Shown here piece after piece: positions 57,628-64,000 of a DNA stretch of 64,000 nucleotides. The position numbers and the translations under genes were made by a program. Source of the DNA: Elymus sibiricus (taxonomy: Eukaryota > Streptophyta > Magnoliopsida > Poales > Poaceae); assembly GCA_039707655.1 (NCBI GenBank), contig CM077670.1, forward strand, positions 145,866,001 to 145,930,000, written 5' to 3'. The notes beneath the pieces are model-generated. The model searched no databases. It was not told the DNA's origin and saw only the letters and a list, made by a program, of their open reading frames with translations. Position 1 is the first letter of the stretch. Each line of letters starts with the position of its first letter.

Positions 57628-60348
57628 CTATGGAGAGGCGCGCTTGCCGGAGTTTGTACCAGAGGTCTTGCCGGGCTGCTTCTTCTTGCCGGGATCTTGA
57701 GCGGCAGGAGCATGCGCCTTGGCGGCGGACGCTGCAGCTGCTTCCCGGTAGAGCTTGTCGGTGCAAATGAGCGCGTCTTTCTTGTCGGAGTGGACAGTGA
57801 TGACTCTCATTGGACCGGGCATCTTCAAGACGTTGTAGGCGTAGTGCGAGGCCGCTATGAACTTAGCCAGCGCTGGGCGGCCAAGGATTCCATTGTATGG
57901 CAATGGAATCCTGGCGACGTCGAAGACGACCTTCTCCGTCCTGAAGTTCAGCTCGCTGCCGAAAGTTACCGGCAGCGTAATCTTGCCTTTCGGTTGGTTC
58001 CTTCCCGGATTGACCCCTTGGAAAGAACTTGTCTCCTCGAGATCTTCGTTGGGAATTTGCAGCCTCTTGATCACATCGGGCGAGATCAGGTTCAGGCCGG
58101 CCCCACCGTCAACTAACATTTTTGTCACCTGGAGGTTGCGAATCGTCGGTGAAACCAACAACGGCAAGCACCCGACCGCAGTTGTGCGATCAGGGTGATC
58201 CTCGGCGTCAAAAATGATAGGCGTGAGGGACCACTTCAGTGGCTTCCGGGCATCGAGGGATGGCTCTGCTGCATTAATCTCACGCGCCCACTGCTTGAGC
58301 TGGCGGTGAGAGGAATGCAACGAAGCGCCCCCGTCGACGCACATGGCCTCTGTAGCCTTCTGGAACTCGTGTTCGCTGGACTCGTCGCCCTCTGCATCGT
58401 CATCATCATTTCCTTGTTCTTTGGCGCGACCCCGGGCAGGTTTCTCTTGCTGCGGCCTGGGCTTGCCGCGACGACCTCCTCGACCGCGCTTCCTGCCAGA
58501 CCCTCCGGCACCATCTTGGGCTCTTTCCTTGTCGCGCCTTTCGTACTCGGCGCGCTGCTTCTCGGCAAGCTCCTCAACTTGCCGGCAGTCTTGGAGATCA
58601 TGGCCCTTGGTACGGTGGATCTTGCAGTACTGCTTGCCGGATCCTTCTGGCTTGTCGGCAGCCGCCAAGGCCTGACACGCCGCACAACCGGCAACCTCCT
58701 TGCCGGGGTCGTCGGTCTTGGACTTCTTGGCGGTGCCGGTGTTGCCCGAACCTTCAACGGCGAGCACGGCCTTGCCCTTGCGCTTCTTGTTCTTCCGCCG
58801 CCCCTTTCTTGCCGGGGCAGGAACGTCTTCGCTATCGGAGTCGACTCCAGCGCTAGCGTTCTCGCCGGGGAGTCTCCTTCCTTCTTCTGCCCGAGCACAT
58901 TTGTCGGCCAAGGCGTAGAGCTCGGCGACATCTCTGACTTTGTTCATCACCAACTCCTCCCGCATCTTACGATTGCGCACATTCTGATGAAAGGCGCTGA
59001 TGACGGCGGCGGGATGAACGTCAGGAATGTTGTGCTGGATGCGGCTGAACCTCTGGATATATTTGCGCAAAGTTTCGCCCTCCTTCTGGGGAATGATGTG
59101 CAGATCACTCTCCTGGCCAGGAGCTTGATGGCCGCCGGTGAAGGCGCCAACAAACTGATGGCACAGGTCAACCCAAGAAGAGATGGAATTCTCGGGCAGG
59201 TGCATCAACCACGATCTCACGTTGGGCTTCAGTACCAACGGGAAGTAGTTGGCCAGTACCTTATCGTCACGAGCCCCGGCAGCCTGCACCGCGATGGTGT
59301 AGATGCTCAAGAACTCGGACGGATGGGTCTTGCCGTCGTACTTCTCCGGTACTTCCGGCTTGAAGGAGCGGGAGCTAGGCCACTGGACTTGCCGCAGCTC
59401 ACGAGTAAACGCTGGGCAACCCACCTCGTAAGGTAGGCAGCCAGGGTACCCTGGCGCAGGCTCGTCAACCGAGGTCCCAGCGCGCTTGTCGGACTGGCGA
59501 CGCGCTTCCCTTCGGCGCTCGATGGTGGTTCGAGCGTCCTCCTTCTTCCGTTCCCGAAGAACGTGACGTTGATCACGGCGAACCTGCGGGTCAGACGATG
59601 CCGTGGAATCATCCTCACCGGCGCCGGTCCGCCGAGTTAACGACCGCTCTTGATGCAGCGGAGGGGAACGCAACGTAGTCGTTCCAGCTCCGGTCTTCTC
59701 TCCCTCGCCACGCACCAGCCTAGACGACTGTAGCCACGAGGGTTCACCCTGCTGCGGTACGTCGTTGTTGGCTAGGCCGATGAGGCTCTGGATAGCGGCT
59801 CTCCACTCGTCTAGCTTCTCCGCGGCGGGAGGGAAGTCTAGGAGCAGCTGAGCTCGCGCCAACGCCTCTGCTGGCGTAGGCGGCGGCGACAGGTGCGAAG
59901 AGCGTGAGGTGCTCAAACTCCTAACAGGGTTAGAAGGAGCACCATCACGACTCTGCACCCGTGCGCGGCCTCCACCAGCTCGCTGGCGCGGATCTTGGCC
60001 CTGCGCACCCTGGGAGTGATGCGCAGGGGTCTTCCCATGCGGACGCCCGGAACCACCAACGTCTTGAGGCCGCACGTAACGCGCGTCCTGAGAAGGTCGC
60101 GGTGCATGCGCCGGCGTATTCGTCATGGAAGGCACCGCTCCATCCTTGGAAGTCGCTGCACCACCCGCAGGTTGCGCAGCTCCATCCTTGGACCTGTTGC
60201 TCGTCCGGCTCGGATAGCCGGAACGCCGTGGAAGCTCGGAGCCTCCACCTCCTCCACCCGCGTCTACCCCGTCACCTGCGCGCGCAGCATCAAGCACGAT
60301 GGATGCGGATGGACCAACCGCCGTGAAACCCTTCTTCTTGGGAGCCAT
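57628..60348 (-). CDS. H gag-protease
   Basis: The ATG at 60348 has a good context (CCACCATGGC) and lies 88 bp inside the LTR; gag of C starts the same way (MAPKKK). Gag has a low-complexity N-terminus and the capsid block (FKPEVPEKYDGKTHPSEF, LANYFPLVLKPNVRSWLMHL, TLRKYIQRFSRIQHNIPDVH). The unusual knuckle C-X2-H-X4-H-X4-C is at 58585-58626, with basic and Glu-rich stretches around it. Protease has VDGGAGLNLIS with the catalytic Asp codon at 58108-58110, and YNGILGRPALAKF. The frame is open for 906 codons and ends at the TAG 57628-57630. The same frame carries on into RT, so this stop is probably a recent lesion and the Gag-protease part could still be made. Confidence 0.9.
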   Translation of the reverse strand: MAPKKKGFTAVGPSASIVLDAARAGDGVDAGGGGGGSELPRRSGYPSRTSNRSKDGAAQPAGGAATSKDGAVPSMTNTPAHAPRPSQDARYVRPQDVGGSGRPHGKTPAHHSQGAQGQDPRQRAGGGRARVQSRDGAPSNPVRSLSTSRSSHLSPPPTPAEALARAQLLLDFPPAAEKLDEWRAAIQSLIGLANNDVPQQGEPSWLQSSRLVRGEGEKTGAGTTTLRSPPLHQERSLTRRTGAGEDDSTASSDPQVRRDQRHVLRERKKEDARTTIERRREARRQSDKRAGTSVDEPAPGYPGCLPYEVGCPAFTRELRQVQWPSSRSFKPEVPEKYDGKTHPSEFLSIYTIAVQAAGARDDKVLANYFPLVLKPNVRSWLMHLPENSISSWVDLCHQFVGAFTGGHQAPGQESDLHIIPQKEGETLRKYIQRFSRIQHNIPDVHPAAVISAFHQNVRNRKMREELVMNKVRDVAELYALADKCARAEEGRRLPGENASAGVDSDSEDVPAPARKGRRKNKKRKGKAVLAVEGSGNTGTAKKSKTDDPGKEVAGCAACQALAAADKPEGSGKQYCKIHRTKGHDLQDCRQVEELAEKQRAEYERRDKERAQDGAGGSGRKRGRGGRRGKPRPQQEKPARGRAKEQGNDDDDAEGDESSEHEFQKATEAMCVDGGASLHSSHRQLKQWAREINAAEPSLDARKPLKWSLTPIIFDAEDHPDRTTAVGCLPLLVSPTIRNLQVTKMLVDGGAGLNLISPDVIKRLQIPNEDLEETSSFQGVNPGRNQPKGKITLPVTFGSELNFRTEKVVFDVARIPLPYNGILGRPALAKFIAASHYAYNVLKMPGPMRVITVHSDKKDALICTDKLYREAAAASAAKAHAPAAQDPGKKKQPGKTSGTNSGKRASP

Positions 60349-60423
60349 GGTGGTGAAGATGATCAAAGATCTGACGCGCTGATCACCAGATAAGGTTCGC
60401 ACAACCTCGATCCCCCCTACCTG

Positions 60424-60435
60424 GCGCGCCAAAGA
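60424..60435 (-). other. Primer binding site region of H
   Basis: In element sense TCTTTGGCGCGCCAGG follows the LTR. The TGGCGCGCCAGG core, also in T1 and F, starts four bases inside. Confidence 0.65.
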
Positions 60436-61468
60436 TGTCGTGGGAAACGAACACCTATGGGATCAAGGAGATCCCTTACGGTTCGGCAAGGGGAGAGGGT
60501 TGCACAAAGAGCAGAACTAACGAACAGCACGCGGGGGATTTACCCAGGTTCGGGCCGCACGGATGCGTAAAACCCTACTCCTGCTTTGATTGTATTATTG
60601 TGAATGTTCTTGGCCTTGTTCTGGGAGCTACAGTAGCAGCTATGCATGCAGAATGGGCTTTCGAAGTCCCCCCCTTGTGCGTCTCGGGCCTCCTTTTATA
60701 TTAGTCCAAGGGGCTACCACAGTGACGTACAAGATAAGGCATGAGGTGGAAAGTAACTACAGTGTTACCACAGTATTATCATACCTAACCCTGACGGCTT
60801 AGGACAAACTCATTAAATGCACCGTGAGGTGTCTGTCGAGGTGTCCCTTAGCTTCTCGGGCTTGGAAAAGCTTTACAGGGGATGGGCAAAAGCAGCCATC
60901 CCATCAACACCGCTTAAGCATCGCGTGGCCAGTATTACGCCACGTCACCATGAGGACAAGCCCTAAACGACAAGGCTGGCCGCTGTACTAGAGCGATAGC
61001 GCTGTACTGTGCAGAGCCTTGCCGGGGCTGAATCCTTGCCGGGGCCGAATCCTTGCCGGGCCCGGGGCTTGCCGGGACCGAATCCTTGCCGGGCCCGGGG
61101 CTTGCCGGGACCGAATCCTTGCCGGGCCCGGGGCTTGCCGGGACCGAATCCTTGCCGGGCCCGGGGCTTGCCGGGACCGAATCCTTGCCGGGCCCGGGGC
61201 TTGCCGGGACCGAATCCTTGCCGGGCCCGGGGCTTGCCGGGACCGGGTCTTGTCTGGCGCGAGGCCTTGCCGGCAAGGGTCTTGCCGGGCCTCCGCAACC
61301 CTTTGGTCTTCTGTTTTCTGGTCTGATCGTTGACTTGAATGTCTGCTTGTCGTCTTAGTCTCGTGATTACTCCTAGCTATTCCCCGGCAAGGCTTGCCGC
61401 GGAACGGCTACAACTGCCCGTGCACAAGTAAGGGGTACTAAAAAGACCCATACTTTGGTACACCGACA
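60436..61468 (-). repeat. 5' LTR of H
   Basis: 1033 bp, near-identical to 47864-48895. TATA box inverted at 60693-60702; 33-bp array at about 61046-61244 with six intact copies. It would drive the genomic RNA leftward through gag and pol and across the antisense gene. Confidence 0.93.
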
Positions 61469-61473
61469 GGGTA
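61469..61473. repeat. Right target duplication of H (GGGTA)
   Basis: GGGTA directly after the LTR end CACCGACA; identical to 47859-47863. Confidence 0.92.
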
Positions 61474-62953
61474 TGAACTCAACTTGTTTTTGTTTTTGTA
61501 AATATGTTTAACTCAGTATCCATGATTCAGCATATTATGATTAAACATGTTTATGATGATAATTAGAGATTATAGGTGCTCATGCCGTGCTTGAGTAGCT
61601 AGGAGTGGATAATGATTTATCTTGGGTGTCAACATGCATTAAAATGTTCACGATGTAGTATGATGATATGGTATCCTCCTCTAAATGTTTCAAGTGGCTT
61701 GACTTGGCACATGTTCGCGCATGTAGTTGATTCAAAACCAACATAGCCTCCATGATATTGATGTTCATGGTGCTTATATCCTACTCATGCTAGTATTCAA
61801 TGTTGATTATTCATAATGCATGTTTATGACCGTTTTCGCTCTCTAGCTGGTCGCTTCTCAACCTATTTGCTAGCCTTCGCCTGTACTAAGCGAGAATACT
61901 GCTTGTGCATCAAAACCCCTAAACCAAAGTTATTCCAGATAAGTCCACTATATCTAACTATATGCGGTATTACTCTACCGTTCTAAGTAAATTTGCATGT
62001 GCCACCTCTAAATATTCAAATGAACATCTATTTTGTGTGCCCGTACCGCTTATGGAGCGACAGGGGGCGATCAGTATCTTCCATGCTAAGCGGGTTATTC
62101 TCATGATGAGTGTTTATTCACTCGTCCTTACATGAGAGGGGCTGGTAATCGGGATGCCAATCCCATTATTAAAATTGCAAAATAATAAAACAAACTCCCT
62201 CGGAAAGTTGTTGGTATGGAGGGCACCCGAGGATTCAGCTAGCCATGGCTTCTATTTGTTGGTGGAGGGGGAGTAAACTTTACTTTACCGCTTGGGAACC
62301 GCCGCTAATGTGTTTAGCATGGAAGATATTGAAAACTCTCGGTCGTGACATTAACAGGAAAGGCATACCTCCCAAAATTTTATTTATCTATGATTTAAGC
62401 TTCGACCTCTGGCACCTCTGCAAATCCATGCATCCCTCTGCGAAGGGCCTTTCTATTTACTTTTATGTTATTTTACTTTTATTGTTGAGTCACCACCTCC
62501 TCAAATAAGCACCAATCCTGAGAGCACTATTGTCATTCTCATGCATTGTGTATAGTTATGTTGTGTGCATCATGACTAGATCTCTTCTACCATGAATTAC
62601 AACGTTTAGTCGCGGCTTGAACTTTGGAAGTGCTCTGCATTTATGTTTAGTGGTCTTAGAAAGGGCTAGCGAGATACCATGTTGTCATATTATATCATGA
62701 TTGTTTTGACAAAATGTTGGCAATTGAGATATCTTATTATTGCTCGCTAGTTGATTATGCCATTGATATGAGTGAATATAATTTCTAAGAGTTATCATTT
62801 GCATGGTTAGTCATAATCTTTGCTGAAAACTTGGGTACTATTTAAGCATATATAGATACAAGAACAAAAGAGTTCATAAAAGTTTTTCTTTATCACTTTC
62901 AGTTTGTCAACTGAATTGCTTGAGGACAAGCAATGAGTTAAGCTTGGGGGAGT
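61474..62953 (+). other. G non-coding region right of H, with polypurine tract
   Basis: 1.48 kb of AT-rich sequence with no domain in any frame. It ends in AGCTTGGGGGAGT (62941-62953), a typical Athila polypurine tract directly before the 3' LTR. The region continues G's interior after the right GGGTA. Confidence 0.7.
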
Positions 62954-64000
62954 TGATACGTCACCATCGTATCTACTTTTCCAAACACTTTTGCTCTTGT
63001 TTTGGACTCTAATTTGCCTGATTAGGATGAAACTAACCCGGACTGACGCTGTTTTCAGCAGAACTACCATTCTGTTGTTTTTTGTGCAGAAATAAAAGTT
63101 CTTGGAATTGGACGAAACTTTTTGGATATTTTTTATGGAATATATAAAAAATATTGGAGCCAAGACCTACTGGAGGGGGGCCACCTGCTGCCGATGAGGC
63201 ACCAGGGCGCACCACCCCCCTGGCACGCCCTGGTGGCTTATGGGGCCCACATGGCTCCGCTGACCCTAATCTCATGCCTATAAATTCACAATTCCGGAGA
63301 AAAAAATAGGAGAGGAAGTTTTATTGCATTTCACGATACGGAGCCGCCGCCACCTCTTGTTCTTCATCGGGAGGCCAGATCTGGAGTCCGTTCAGGGCTC
63401 CGGAGAGGGGGATCTTCCGGCATCGTCATCATCAACCATCCTTCATCACCAATTTCATGATGCTCACCACCGGGAGTGAGTAATTCCTTCGTTGGCTTGC
63501 TGGACGGTGATGAGTTGGATGAGATTTATCACGTAATCGAGTTAGTTTTGTTAGGGCTTGATCCCTAGTATCCACTATGTTCTGAGATTGATGTTGCTAT
63601 GACTTTGCTATGCTTAATGCTTGTCACTAGGGCCCGAGTGCCATGATTTCAGATCTGAACCCTTTATGTTTTCATGAATATACTTGTGTTCTTGATCCGA
63701 TCTTGCAAGTTATATGCACCTGCTACGTGTTATGATTCGCATACCCCAAGGTGACAATAATTGGGATTCTTTCCGGTGATTGCCGTAGTTTGAGGAGTTC
63801 ATGTATTTACTATGTGTTAATGCTTTGTTCCGGTTCTCTATTAAAAGGAGGCCTTAATATCCCTTAGTTTCCTTATGGACCCCGCTGTCACGGGAGGGTA
63901 GGACAAAAGATGTCATGCAAGTTCTTATCGCAAGCACGTATGACTATATACGGAATACATGCCTACATTACATTGATGAATTGGAGCTAGTTCTATGTCG
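62954..64000 (+). repeat. 3' LTR of G, cut by window edge
   Basis: Starts TGATACGTC and matches the 5' LTR for its first ~1047 bp. About 360 bp should lie beyond the edge, followed by TGGAC and the rest of F. It carries the GC hairpin at 63202-63233 and a TATA-like CCTATAAATT at 63276-63285. Confidence 0.9.

Larger units (their letters stand above)
47864..61468 (-). mobile_element. H: complete Tat-lineage Gypsy element with antisense gene
   Basis: 13,605 bp. 5' LTR 60436-61468, primer site, gag-protease-RT-RNase H-integrase (60348-53947, minus), spacer, antisense gene (49282-53055, plus), polypurine tract, 3' LTR 47864-48895. The flanks are identical GGGTA (47859-47863, 61469-61473). The LTRs differ at about nine substitutions and one indel by hand count, i.e. 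near 1%. With the commonly used grass LTR rate of 1.3e-8 per site per year this is roughly 0.3-0.4 million years. The only lesions in the polyprotein frame are three TAG codons. Confidence 0.95.
41194..64000 (+). mobile_element. G: Athila-type Gypsy element, non-autonomous, split by H
   Basis: 5' LTR (41194-42604), a degenerate primer site, gag-protease (42677-45422), an ATHILA-ORF1-like gene (46202-47224), then element H, then 1.48 kb of non-coding sequence, polypurine tract and 3' LTR (62954 to beyond the edge). Without H the interior is about 6.7 kb and contains no RT, RNase H or integrase. The LTRs differ at several percent of sites by hand count, more than those of H, consistent with G being older than its guest. 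Confidence 0.88.

Noticed and set aside
58195..59436. A 413-codon plus-strand frame opposite H gag.
   Set aside because: It is the complement of the real gag frame, which has capsid, knuckle and protease motifs. No own domain or start context was seen.

Overview
The window looks like intergenic heterochromatin from a large grass genome, most likely Triticeae (wheat, barley or relatives). That is an inference from the element types: a LARD-like element with ~4.4-kb LTRs and a ~3.2-kb non-coding interior, Tat- and Athila-lineage Ty3/Gypsy elements, and a Copia-type solo LTR. I found no host gene, tRNA, rRNA or CRISPR. Nearly every base can be assigned to an LTR retrotransposon, and boundaries were set from TG...CA termini, primer binding sites, polypurine tracts and 5-bp target duplications.

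Left part (1-26164). T1 (1-4237, minus strand) is the 5' half of a Tat-lineage Gypsy element. It sits inside the 5' LTR of LARD copy A (4238-14044, plus). A's interior carries a perfect solo LTR, S (4893-6998, target duplication ATCTT). LARD copy B (14045-26164, minus) abuts A tail-to-tail, giving an imperfect inverted repeat with arms of ~7.4 kb. B's flanking 5-mers do not match, which suggests a recombinant element. B's right end lies in the gag of Tat element C (26165-27311, minus).

Right part (26165-64000). This is a six-level nest: C is split by Tat element D (27312-34294, minus), D's integrase by E (34295-38809, plus), E by F (38810-41193, plus), F's gag by Athila-type element G (41194 to beyond the edge, plus), and G by H (47864-61468, minus). 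H is complete: two 1.03-kb LTRs that differ at about ten sites by hand count, and matching GGGTA duplications. The missing right halves of C, D, E, F and G should lie just past the window.

How the parts work. H encodes Gag, protease, RT, two RNase H regions and integrase in one minus-strand frame, broken only by three TAG codons. D and H also carry a second gene on the opposite strand, between the end of pol and the 3' LTR. It has its own TATA-like box, three GT-AG introns at matching places in both copies, a domain resembling Pfam PF04195, a long coiled coil and a 3' end. Antisense extra ORFs are known in Tat elements. The conserved intron structure is what makes this the best candidate for a noteworthy system. 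G has gag and protease plus an ATHILA-ORF1-like gene but no RT or integrase. A and B are non-coding but built from three kinds of tandem array.
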